From assembly GCA_963697355.1 (NCBI GenBank), contig CAVONV010000009.1:26834-90833 (forward strand): a DNA stretch of 64,000 bases. The letters are read 5' to 3'. The position numbers were made by a program, and so were the translations under genes. The first letter of the stretch is position 1. Each line of letters starts with the position of its first letter. The notes below the pieces were generated by a model, which was given only the letters and a program-made list of their open reading frames with translations, had not been told where the DNA came from and did not search any database. Source of the stretch: CAVONV01 sp963697355 (GTDB lineage: Bacteria > Acidobacteriota > Vicinamibacteria > Marinacidobacterales > DATDRI01). Below are positions 1 to 7,866 of the stretch, in pieces.

Positions 1-85
1 GTTCGAGAATCTCGTCGGTGACGCGAGTCAGGATCGTGCGGATTTCATCCGCGTCCATTAGGGTCGAGATTTGTTGGTAGTCCAT
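1..85 (-). CDS. pyrR: PyrR-like phosphoribosyltransferase/regulator, N-terminal end only
   Basis: Only the first 28 codons lie in the window; the gene runs off the left edge. It starts at an ATG at 85 and reads MDYQQISTLMDADEIRTILT at the N-terminus. The pattern 'xMDAxEIxxxLTRxxxEILE' is what PyrR proteins (pyrimidine operon attenuators with uracil phosphoribosyltransferase activity) show at their N-terminus. A hypoxanthine/other phosphoribosyltransferase would be the main alternative. The catalytic PRPP loop is outside the window, so the call rests on this short stretch. It lies downstream of the phosphodiesterase gene on the same strand. Confidence 0.55.
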   Translation of the reverse strand, partial: MDYQQISTLMDADEIRTILTRVTDEILE

Positions 86-181
86 GATCGGCGAGTATCG
101 TAACACGGAGGTCAAATACCAGGTAAGGGCAGAAGAGAGGGGGGTAACTGGTTCACTCGTCTCTGGCCACTGGCCTCTGAC

Positions 182-2026
182 TCACTGGCCTTCGAGTGCC
201 TGGGGGAGTGCATCGAGAGGCGATGGGCGCTCGAAAGACTCCTCCTCTCGTCGGGGCTCGATAAGAAAGTTGTGGTAAGACGAGATAAAGGTCACCGGTT
301 GGGTGCGACTCAAGGACTCTTCCAGAATGCCAGCAAGTAGATTACCTTCCATATCTTGCCCAATGGGAAGTCCCATGAGATAAAGCAGCGTAGGTGTGAT
401 GTCGACGACGGAGGCGCCCTGCAACTTGACGCCTTGGCCGATTCCAGGGCCGTAGAAAAGGGCGAGACCATCCGGTGCTCCTTTATGGTAGCCCGAGAGG
501 TGACTGCTGCCCTTGAGAGCTTCCACGACGCGCCGAGGCACGGATAGGGGCTCCATGCCGTGTCCTGAGACGACGACCAGCGTTTCCTCCGGCTGGAGAG
601 ACTGGAGATACTCACCGAGGATGGTATCCAGATGGCTGTAGTAGGCATCGATAGCCCGGCCATATTTCTTGAGCTCGCGCTCACTCACGTCTCCGAAGCT
701 GTCCGGGCGGTGATACCGGAAGAACGTATGTCCAAGGTTGTCGAGTCCGAAGAAATAAATCGCGTAGACGTGGGGGGGCTGAGACTCACGTAACCACTGT
801 CCAACTCGTTGGTAAGTTGCATCGTCGGCCAGCGAGGATCGGAGTACGGATTCCCAAGGCAGGGTGTCGCCGGGAATCTCGACGGACCGATCCACGAATC
901 TCTCTAGCTCCGAAGCATCGATGTCCTGTGGCTGGACGACTAAGGGTGCGAGCTCGGGAAAAAGGCTGGCCGGGTATGTCAAGTCAGGTAGCGTGGGATC
1001 GAACCGTTCTCGGACCTGACGATGAAAGTACTCGGAAACGATGAAACCGTCGACGGTCTCGGCGGGGTAGGTGCCCCACCATCGCAGGAGTCCAACCTTT
1101 ACGCCAAAGCTGGACAAGATGCTCCAAAATGTTCCCGTGCGTCGTTGAGTAGACGTCACCGCAGTGCGTTTGAGTAGTCCAAGGTGCTCTAGGTTTTGCA
1201 GGTAGAGCCCGTGGGGCAGCAAAGAAAACGTGGACGGGATGCCCGAGAACCGGTATCGGTAGAAGCCAAGGAGACCGTGTTGCCGGGGGAGCTTGCCGGT
1301 GGCGATGCTCGTCCAAACCGCGAGTGACTCTGTGGGGTGGATAGTCCGCAGGGCTCCGGACGCGCCCCCTTCGATGATCCTTGCGAAATTGGGGAGCTTC
1401 CCTTCGGCTACGGCGGGCAGCACATAAGACATCGAAGCACCTTCCATGCCGATGATTGTCACGCGGCGCGGCGAAGGGCTGTCCTCAAGAGGCAAGCGTG
1501 GGACGGTGGAGGATGCGTCATTGTTGATAGGGCGAAAGGCAAGCGGGGCTACAAGGGAGACGACCCAAGTGAGGAAAACCAGGGTATAGCCGAAGCGTGC
1601 AGCTCGTCGACCGAAAGAATATTGAAAGAGAGCCAATATAAGGAGGACGGCTGCAGCCGCAGACAAGATCGTGGCCGCAATGGCAAGGGCTCGTATGCTT
1701 TCGGACGTGATGTAGAGCCGAAAATAGAAAAGATTGTGCCAGAGGAGAGTTGCTGCGAGGCCAAGGTCGAGGGCGAGCAACCAAATCAGGAGACGGAAGG
1801 ATATCCATGCGGGTCGGAGCGGCCCACCTCGGATTTCTTCGATGAGGAATAGTACCAGCCAAATGACCAGACCCGTTGCAAGGCCATGGGTCAATGCAAC
1901 GGAAATCCAGACGTGGAGTACGGTCTGGGCATCGAGAGTAACCTGCGGATTCAGAATGAAGATAGATTGAGCGAGAAAAAGAGCGAGTAATTGTCCGCCG
2001 AGGAGGCTATTGGTTAGATTTCTCAA
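182..2026 (-). CDS. Membrane-anchored type I phosphodiesterase / alkaline-phosphatase-fold protein
   Basis: 614 residues with a TTG start and no clear Shine-Dalgarno, so the start is uncertain. About five hydrophobic segments fill residues 1-165. A soluble domain of the type I phosphodiesterase/nucleotide pyrophosphatase family follows. Recognisable motifs are VTIIGMEGAS (first metal motif), a WTSIATGK helix with Ser before it in the nucleophile position, GLDNLGH (Asp/His ligands), VVVSGHGM and GYHKGAPDG. Two ligand positions differ from the family pattern: the first Asp is Glu, and the SDHG motif is SGHG. The paralogue at 32788-34473 keeps Asp at both. The substrate is unknown; it may be a phosphodiesterase with altered metal binding or an inactive binding protein. 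It follows rluD on the same strand. Confidence 0.75.
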   Translation of the reverse strand: MRNLTNSLLGGQLLALFLAQSIFILNPQVTLDAQTVLHVWISVALTHGLATGLVIWLVLFLIEEIRGGPLRPAWISFRLLIWLLALDLGLAATLLWHNLFYFRLYITSESIRALAIAATILSAAAAVLLILALFQYSFGRRAARFGYTLVFLTWVVSLVAPLAFRPINNDASSTVPRLPLEDSPSPRRVTIIGMEGASMSYVLPAVAEGKLPNFARIIEGGASGALRTIHPTESLAVWTSIATGKLPRQHGLLGFYRYRFSGIPSTFSLLPHGLYLQNLEHLGLLKRTAVTSTQRRTGTFWSILSSFGVKVGLLRWWGTYPAETVDGFIVSEYFHRQVRERFDPTLPDLTYPASLFPELAPLVVQPQDIDASELERFVDRSVEIPGDTLPWESVLRSSLADDATYQRVGQWLRESQPPHVYAIYFFGLDNLGHTFFRYHRPDSFGDVSERELKKYGRAIDAYYSHLDTILGEYLQSLQPEETLVVVSGHGMEPLSVPRRVVEALKGSSHLSGYHKGAPDGLALFYGPGIGQGVKLQGASVVDITPTLLYLMGLPIGQDMEGNLLAGILEESLSRTQPVTFISSYHNFLIEPRREEESFERPSPLDALPQALEGQ

Positions 2027-2146
2027 GAGAGAACACGCTCGCTAGAACCTTGGAGTAGAGGGTCCCCGGAGGCCAGACAAAAACCTGGCTTGAATCCGTC
2101 CCTCGCTCCTCTGCCATCTGTCATTCTACCTCGAAAACCGTTGAGC

Positions 2147-3133
2147 TCACGCTATACCAAGTGGCAAGTGGCGAAGTTCGTCGAGAACGTGCTGAATGTC
2201 GGAAGGAAGCGGGGCTTCGAATTGGAGGACCTCGGCGCTACCTGGGTGGCGGAAGGTCAAACGAGCTGCGTGAAGGGCCGGGCGGTTCAGGCGGTTGAGG
2301 ATCTCGAAGGCTCGTTCACCACCTTTCGGCGGGCGTCGCGTTCGGCCGTAGTCGGTGTCCCCCACCACCGGAAAGCCGGCCTCAGAAAGATGAACTCGGA
2401 TTTGATGGGTGCGGCCGGTCGCAATGCGAATCGAGAGGAGCGTGGAGAGCGACAGCACTTCGAGTCTCTCCGCTTCGGTGCTAGCGGATTTTGGATGTCG
2501 CGAGCGGCTCGAGATCTTCTTGCGGTCGTGGGGATCGCGCCCAATGGGACTTTCCATGAGAAGATGTTCGGGGGCGGAACCGTGGACGAGTGCTAGATAG
2601 AGTTTTTCGACGCTTCGAGCGGCAAATTGACGAGCCAACGCGCGATGGGTATGGTCGTTTTTGGCCGCAACGATTAGGCCCGATGTGCCTCTATCTAGAC
2701 GGTGGACGATGCCCGGGCGCGCCACTCCTCCTATACCGCTGAGATCGGTACAGTGATGGAGCAGTGCATTGACCAGGGTGCCGGAGACATGCCCCGCCGC
2801 GGGGTGAACGACCATGTGGGGAGGTTTGTCGACGACGATGAGGTCTTCGTCCTCGTACAGGATCTCGATGGGGATCGCTTCGGGTTGGGGGTCGGCAGGT
2901 TCCGTGGGTGGAACTTCGACCTCGACCATTTCCCCGGAATGCGCGAGTCGCGAAGGGCGTACGGTTTGTCCGTTGACGCGAACCCGTCCGTCCTCGATCC
3001 ACCTTTTTGCCTGAGCGCGACTGGCGATTTCAACGTGGTCCGGGATCAATCTGTCGATACGGGTATTGTCTTCTTGCGGGGAAACAATCCACCTTACGGT
3101 GAGAACTTCGTGGTTGACGGATTCTGGAGTCAA
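2147..3133 (-). CDS. rluD: RluA/RluD-family 23S rRNA pseudouridine synthase
   Basis: 328 residues, the normal length for RluD. An S4 RNA-binding domain occupies roughly residues 20-80 (TRIDRLIPDH...AKRWIEDGRVRVNG). The pseudouridine synthase domain follows, with the catalytic-Asp signature IVHRLDRGTSGLIVAAK and the RTHQIRVHL motif near residue 245. The family isomerises specific uridines in rRNA to pseudouridine; the exact target site (RluD, RluC or RluA type) cannot be settled by eye. It starts at a TTG 15 bases after the lgt stop, and an AGGAG lies very close to it. A start further in, for example the GTG about a dozen codons later, is possible. It is transcribed with lgt and lspA. Confidence 0.88.
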   Translation of the reverse strand: MTPESVNHEVLTVRWIVSPQEDNTRIDRLIPDHVEIASRAQAKRWIEDGRVRVNGQTVRPSRLAHSGEMVEVEVPPTEPADPQPEAIPIEILYEDEDLIVVDKPPHMVVHPAAGHVSGTLVNALLHHCTDLSGIGGVARPGIVHRLDRGTSGLIVAAKNDHTHRALARQFAARSVEKLYLALVHGSAPEHLLMESPIGRDPHDRKKISSRSRHPKSASTEAERLEVLSLSTLLSIRIATGRTHQIRVHLSEAGFPVVGDTDYGRTRRPPKGGERAFEILNRLNRPALHAARLTFRHPGSAEVLQFEAPLPSDIQHVLDELRHLPLGIA

Positions 3134-3148
3134 GGCTCCTGTCCGGCC

Positions 3149-3952
3149 CTATTGAGGAGTCATGCGAGGTTTACGGCGCATATGAGCTAAGGCAAAGATG
3201 CTGGTAATCAGCATGATGATGCCAATGAGCTGAGACGTCGAAAGCGCACCGTCGAAGACATGGCCTCGTTGGTCACCACGGAAGAACTCGATGACGAACC
3301 TTGCGACGGCATAGAGTGCCACATATGTCCAGAAGATTTGACCGTCGAAACGTTTCCTTTGCGCTAGAAGAAGGAGGAACAGAAAAATCAATAGCTCCGC
3401 TGCGGCCTCGTAGAGTTGTGTCGGATGAAGCGCGATCCCTAGGGGCGTGCCGGCTATCTCTCTTGCGTAGGGGTTGTTGAACGTGACTCCCCAAGCAACT
3501 TCCGTGGGCTTGCCGTAACAGCAACCTGCTGAGAAGCACCCAAGCCTTCCGATCGCATGCCCGAGTGCAACGGATGGTGCCATGATGTCCGTCATCCGCC
3601 AAACGTTCAACTTGTGCTTACGAAAAAACCATAGAGAAACGAAGACGGCAGCAATGAGTCCTCCGTAAAAGACGCCTCCCGAGCGCAGTAAGCTGGCAGG
3701 ACTGTGACTGTAGTGCTCCCAATCGACGATGAGTAGTAGGAGTTTGGCACCTAGCAAGGCGGAGATGAGGATATAGAGACCGAGATCCAGGGTAAGATTG
3801 GCATCTACACCTTGTTGCTTGCCCCTGGCTGCGGCCACCTTCAGAGCAACGAGAAAACCGATAGCCAACAAGAAACCATAAGTGGGGAGAAACAGATCAA
3901 TGCTGTTTCCCCAGAGATTGACTTGGCCGAGATCGAATAGTTTCGGGTACAC
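3149..3952 (-). CDS. lgt: Prolipoprotein diacylglyceryl transferase (Lgt)
   Basis: 267 residues with about seven hydrophobic segments. The diagnostic Lgt signature GHAIGRLGCFSAGCCYGKP lies near residue 133, including the essential HAIGRLGCF-type stretch. A C-terminal RFxxEFFRGDQRG motif is also present. Lgt attaches diacylglycerol from phosphatidylglycerol to the lipobox cysteine of prolipoproteins in the inner membrane; LspA then cleaves the signal peptide. Its neighbour lspA is the next enzyme of that pathway, 107 bases upstream on the same strand. The start is a GTG at 3952 with only a weak AGG-type ribosome site. Confidence 0.93.
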   Translation of the reverse strand: MYPKLFDLGQVNLWGNSIDLFLPTYGFLLAIGFLVALKVAAARGKQQGVDANLTLDLGLYILISALLGAKLLLLIVDWEHYSHSPASLLRSGGVFYGGLIAAVFVSLWFFRKHKLNVWRMTDIMAPSVALGHAIGRLGCFSAGCCYGKPTEVAWGVTFNNPYAREIAGTPLGIALHPTQLYEAAAELLIFLFLLLLAQRKRFDGQIFWTYVALYAVARFVIEFFRGDQRGHVFDGALSTSQLIGIIMLITSIFALAHMRRKPRMTPQ

Positions 3953-4059
3953 CTAATTTTGTTCCATAGAATGTCGAGATCTCGTGTTGGTCCCGACAAG
4001 AAAAGGGTTGTCAAGTGTTCGTGTTTGAAGGGCCTCGAAGCATTGGAGCGACACGATCT

Positions 4060-4578
4060 CTAGTGATCCCCGGTTCCCGCCTCTGCCGTCGCCTTGGCAG
4101 GACGCAGTAGCGTGTCGAGGAGGAGTAGACCCACGCCGGCACAAATGGCGGTGTCGGCAACGTTGAACGCCGGCCAATGCGAGCCGCGGTAGAAGACGTC
4201 TATGAAGTCGACGACATAGCCTAGTCGAACGCGGTCGATGATGTTGCCTGCGGCCCCGCCGAGGATAAACGCAAGGGCGAACTGGCTCAAACGCTCGTTT
4301 GCTGGGGAACTGACTGCGTAGATGGCGACGGCACCCAATGCCACGACGGATAGTAGCGTGACGAGTATGGGCTTGTAGGGGATCGTTGCGGCCGAGAGAA
4401 GACCGAACGCCATTCCGCTGTTTCGTACCAAGGTGAAGTGGAAGAAATCCGGTACTACCGGGATGGACTCGCCTAGACTCAGGTTCGAGCTGACTAAGAA
4501 CTTGGTCATTTGATCCAGTGCGAGTACCGCCAAGATGATGATTATAAGTCCCAATCGAGAGCGCATATCGTTTCTCAT
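4060..4578 (-). CDS. lspA: Lipoprotein signal peptidase (signal peptidase II)
   Basis: 172 residues from the ATG at 4578. An ATG at 4566 is equally possible, and a TTG at 4620 would give a 186-residue form. Four transmembrane segments are visible. The two catalytic-Asp motifs are present: NIIDRVRLGYVVDFID near residue 120 and FNVADTAICAG near residue 145. An early LDQMTKFLV motif is also typical of LspA. It removes signal peptides from diacylglyceryl-modified prolipoproteins. It heads the minus-strand run lspA-lgt-rluD. I prefer the shorter start because the LspA hydrophobic helix (RSRLGLIIIILAVLALDQ) follows it directly. Confidence 0.92.
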   Translation of the reverse strand: MRNDMRSRLGLIIIILAVLALDQMTKFLVSSNLSLGESIPVVPDFFHFTLVRNSGMAFGLLSAATIPYKPILVTLLSVVALGAVAIYAVSSPANERLSQFALAFILGGAAGNIIDRVRLGYVVDFIDVFYRGSHWPAFNVADTAICAGVGLLLLDTLLRPAKATAEAGTGDH

Positions 4579-4953
4579 CGTGTTGACGGCTACATCGAGC
4601 GTCAACTGATACAAAGACAACCCGTCAGTACGTACTCAGACTAGCACCGAGCGAGGTTAGATTCAAAGTCAGGTCGAGCTTTTCCCGGTCATAGTGGCTG
4701 TTGCACGAGTAAGTGCCTCTGAGATAGACTCTTACTCAACCCTCCGTGGTCTAATCATCGAGATCCGGTAAAGACTTCAACTGATGTGTCTGCAAATATT
4801 GCTTACGATTGAACTGCGTCCTTCCGGATTTGGGAGACTACGAGATCTAAAAGGGACTGTGATAATCTCGCCTGAGTCCGGGCTGAAATTGACGCGGTCG
4901 TGACGCTCGGGACCGCCATTGGCGAAAAGGACTTGGTGGAATGATGGTGAAAC
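4579..4953. other. Intergenic region between lspA and the divergent receiver-domain gene
   Basis: No convincing gene. This region must hold the promoters of the two divergent genes, but I cannot place -10/-35 boxes with confidence. A 7-base inverted repeat, GAGTAAG at 4707-4713 and CTTACTC at 4731-4737, is centred about 230 bases before the receiver gene. It could be an operator, but could equally be chance. Confidence 0.3.
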
Positions 4954-6780
4954 ATGGCTGAGCAAAAGCCAACCATCCTGGTCGTCGACGATGAAAAAGA
5001 CGACCTCCAGAGGGTGGAGAAAGCTCTAGCACCCATCCATCTCGAGATCGTTTCCCTCGGAGATCCCCATAAGGTGTTGCAGAAAGTGGAGTCGGTGGCT
5101 CCCCACCTGGTGATTCTGGACGCATTGCTTCCCGGTTTGTCGGGTTTCGATTTGTGCAAGCAGATCAAAACATCAGCGGGGAGCAGGAAAACAAAGGTTC
5201 TCATCCTGACCGGTGTCTATCTCAGAGACCGCTATCGACGTGAGGCCATTCACCAGTTCAAAGCCGATGGTTTTGTGACCAAGCCGTTTCGCTCGGGGGA
5301 CCTTCAACGCCTCGTTCTGCAGCTACTTGCCGAGAAGCTAAAAACGACCCCACCGGAGCTTCAGGAGCGGTTGGCACCCTCCATCGACGTTTCTGAAACT
5401 CGTGACAAGGACCAGAAACCAGGCCTTTTGAACCGTCTATTTGGTCGGCTCAAGTCGACTCCAGATCAATCCATAAGTAAGGGGTTTCTGCATACGGTCC
5501 AGAGCTCCGCGGAGCTACCCACAACAGCAGGCGATGACTCCCCCGAAGACCAACGCCTCGAAGTTGCCTCTTTGGCCCCGACCGAACCAGAAACGACCAC
5601 GGGCGAGCTCGATACGGAGAAGCCTGAGTCTGATACGGTGCAAGCTGAGATCGAGTCCGAGTCGGACACCTCTCGAGTCGAAACGAAACCCGACATGGTT
5701 CGAGCCGAGCCCGACATCGTTCAGGCTCAGGCTGAAGAAAAGGAGGTTGGCGGCCCAACCGTAACTTCGGAAGCCGACCCCGAGCCCGCAACGATCGAAT
5801 TCGAGGTCAAGAAGCCCGAGTCCGAGCTCATCGAACAGCTGGACGACGAGGTCGATGCCACATTGGCGGCGGGCGCGGAGGTTGTGAAGTCGGAGCCCGT
5901 AACTGCGTCAGAGGGGGACGATTTGCCTGTCGAAGCCCCTGAATCTTCGAAGGCGCAAGCAGCCGAGGAGGTCCTAGAGTCAGACGCGTCGTCGCCGTCG
6001 GCAGTAGAGCCAAGCATCGAACCTGACGGGCAGGTGAGTGCCGAAGAGCAGCTTGTGGATCAGGAGATTGCTTCAAGCCTCAATGCAGCCATCGCGGCCT
6101 TTGACTCTCTCGACCCAGCAGCCGCTGGATCGATAAGGGAAGTCGAAGCGCCAGAATACCCGGAGGGGGGGGCGGAGAGCACGCAACCGCCCGGCGAGTT
6201 CATACTGGAGGTCGAGGTCGCTGCAGCTGTGTCCGAGGCTTCCGTAACGGATGAAGTGCAAGATCAAAAAGAAGCCGATGAGGAAACTTCTGAGGCTTCC
6301 CCGGAAGCGCTAAGGGAAGAGCTGCCGATCTATACGGCTGAAGCTTTCCTTCATGAGTTGCGGCGTGAAGTCATGATGTGTCGACGAATTGATCGTCCCC
6401 TCACGTTGATTCTCATTCGTATTGCAGATTTGGGACAAATCGTAGAGCTTTTTGGAAAGAATTTCCGCCCCAAAGTTCTACGCCACGTTGCCGTTCAGGC
6501 CATTGAGTCTTTGAGAGAAGTGGATATTGTTGGCTTGTTGGAGGCCAAGGAGCTACTTGCCCTGACTGCGTTCGCTTCGGATCGATATGGCGGCGAGCGG
6601 ATCATCGGCCGGCTGCAGGCGTCTCTTGGACGCAACCCCTTTCAAGTCGGGGAGGGGATTCCATCGTTCATTCCCAAACTGCGATTTGGTATGGCTGCAT
6701 ATCCAGAAGAAGCGGTAAGTTCCGAAGAATTGTTGGAGCGTGCGGAAGGCGAAGTCGAGCTCTCGAGCTCTACGGCCTGA
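4954..6780 (+). CDS. Receiver-domain protein with long acidic linker and degenerate GGDEF-like C-terminus
   Basis: 608 residues in three parts. Residues 1-125 are a response-regulator receiver domain with the acidic pair D12/D13, phosphoacceptor D56 (VILDALLPG), T86 and K110 (TKPF), all intact. Residues about 140-450 are low-complexity and rich in Glu, Pro, Ser and Ala, probably disordered. Residues about 455-605 look like a diguanylate-cyclase fold (EAFLHELRREVMMCRRIDRP..., ending RFGMAAYPEEA), but the GG(D/E)EF position reads LLEAKELLAL. Cyclase activity is therefore not expected; a binding or scaffold role is more likely. No kinase gene is adjacent. The ATG at 4954 has only a weak GGTGA upstream. 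Confidence 0.8.
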   Translation: MAEQKPTILVVDDEKDDLQRVEKALAPIHLEIVSLGDPHKVLQKVESVAPHLVILDALLPGLSGFDLCKQIKTSAGSRKTKVLILTGVYLRDRYRREAIHQFKADGFVTKPFRSGDLQRLVLQLLAEKLKTTPPELQERLAPSIDVSETRDKDQKPGLLNRLFGRLKSTPDQSISKGFLHTVQSSAELPTTAGDDSPEDQRLEVASLAPTEPETTTGELDTEKPESDTVQAEIESESDTSRVETKPDMVRAEPDIVQAQAEEKEVGGPTVTSEADPEPATIEFEVKKPESELIEQLDDEVDATLAAGAEVVKSEPVTASEGDDLPVEAPESSKAQAAEEVLESDASSPSAVEPSIEPDGQVSAEEQLVDQEIASSLNAAIAAFDSLDPAAAGSIREVEAPEYPEGGAESTQPPGEFILEVEVAAAVSEASVTDEVQDQKEADEETSEASPEALREELPIYTAEAFLHELRREVMMCRRIDRPLTLILIRIADLGQIVELFGKNFRPKVLRHVAVQAIESLREVDIVGLLEAKELLALTAFASDRYGGERIIGRLQASLGRNPFQVGEGIPSFIPKLRFGMAAYPEEAVSSEELLERAEGEVELSSSTA

Positions 6781-6951
6781 CATCGGAATTACTCACCTTC
6801 CCGATCTCGCTTTCCCTTGAGTCGTACTTCTCTTCGCGTCTGGCGCACTTGAGTCGCAGAGGTCTTCCAACATCCGTTCATCAAAGAGCTCCCCCGTCAT
6901 CACTAGATTTGTGGTGGTGACAGCCACCATCGCACCGTATGATAGTAAGTC

Positions 6952-7770
6952 ATGAGCGAGATCACCATTCGAGATGTTCGGAGCATGGACGACTACAAGC
7001 GTTCGATCGAGGTCCAAAAAGAAGTCTGGGGGCTGTCGGATCTGGACGTTGTGCCTGTCGTGGAGTTGATTACGGTTCAGCACTACGGTGGACTATGCGC
7101 TGGAGCCTTCGACGGCAATGATATGGTCGGATTCGTTTATGGAATGGTGGGACATCGAAAGCATCGGTTCTTTCACCACTCTCACATGCTTGCTGTTCTG
7201 CCTTCCTATAGAGGCCGTAGAGTCGGCACTCGACTCAAATGGGCGCAAAGGGCTCGAGTGCTGAGGCAGGGGATGGATCTCGTCAACTGGACCTTCGATC
7301 CCCTTCAAGCACCTAATGCGAAGCTCAACATTCGACATCTGGGCGTCACCATCAATAAGTACGTCGAGAACATTTACGGTGAAACCGAGAGCCCGCTGCA
7401 CGGAGGCATCCCAACCGACCGGCTCGAAGCCGAATGGTGGCTAGAGAGCGCAAGAGTCCTTCGCGCCCAAAACGAGGTGCTATCGGAAGAACCGGATTGG
7501 GAGGAGCTCTGCCGTATCAACCAAACGGGAATGAAGGACGGCTTTCTCCATTGCGAAAATGTCTTTCTCGACTGCGACGAGGCTGACCTGCTCGTAGAGA
7601 TTCCTGGCGACATTGCGAGCATCATGGCCGGCCGGGTGGAGCTTGCGCTGGATTGGCGTATGAAGACCCGTCAGCTCTTTCAAAACTACTTCAGTCGAGG
7701 CTACACCGTCACCGATTTCCACCACACCCAGGAAAGAGCGTTCTATCATCTCAGAAGAGAAAGCAGCTAG
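6952..7770 (+). CDS. GNAT-superfamily N-acetyltransferase (COG3375-like)
   Basis: 272 residues. The N-terminal 150 residues show a GNAT fold. The acetyl-CoA loop appears as MLAVLPSYRGRRVGTRLKWA around residue 80. It is followed by WTFDPLQAPNAKLNIRHLG, a stretch characteristic of the large predicted GNATs in COG3375. The C-terminal third (WWLESARVLR...LDWRMKTRQLFQNYFSRGY) also matches that family. The substrate is unknown; homologues are only broadly annotated as predicted acetyltransferases. The gene stands alone on the plus strand and converges with the symporter gene. Confidence 0.82.
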   Translation: MSEITIRDVRSMDDYKRSIEVQKEVWGLSDLDVVPVVELITVQHYGGLCAGAFDGNDMVGFVYGMVGHRKHRFFHHSHMLAVLPSYRGRRVGTRLKWAQRARVLRQGMDLVNWTFDPLQAPNAKLNIRHLGVTINKYVENIYGETESPLHGGIPTDRLEAEWWLESARVLRAQNEVLSEEPDWEELCRINQTGMKDGFLHCENVFLDCDEADLLVEIPGDIASIMAGRVELALDWRMKTRQLFQNYFSRGYTVTDFHHTQERAFYHLRRESS

Positions 7771-7775
7771 GTAAG

Positions 7776-7863
7776 AACTCAGGAAATCAAGAAATCAGGA
7801 ATTCAGGAATAGCGACTTTTTGGTCTTCGTTCCCGATTTCTGGATTTCCTGAATTCTCGGATT
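7776..7863. repeat. Facing pair of octamer arrays between convergent genes (site A)
   Basis: On the plus strand, 7776-7807 consists of four octamers, aactcagg, aaatcaag, aaatcagg and aattcagg, followed by the heptamer aatagcg (7808-7814). On the minus strand, 7863-7832 reads aatccgag, aattcagg, aaatccag and aaatcggg, followed by aacgaag (7831-7825). The two arrays face each other and are largely complementary: 20 of 22 bases pair between 7775-7796 and 7835-7856, so the transcript can fold into a hairpin. It lies between the ends of two convergent genes, so a transcription-end role is possible, though no T-run follows. The same pattern recurs at 10500-10636 and 35240-35278. Confidence 0.7.
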
Positions 7864-7866
7864 CCT

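Noticed and set aside
4707..4737. Operator-like inverted repeat GAGTAAG/CTTACTC
   Set aside because: Seven bases over a 17-base gap can occur by chance and no regulator gene is linked; kept only as a note in the intergenic entry.
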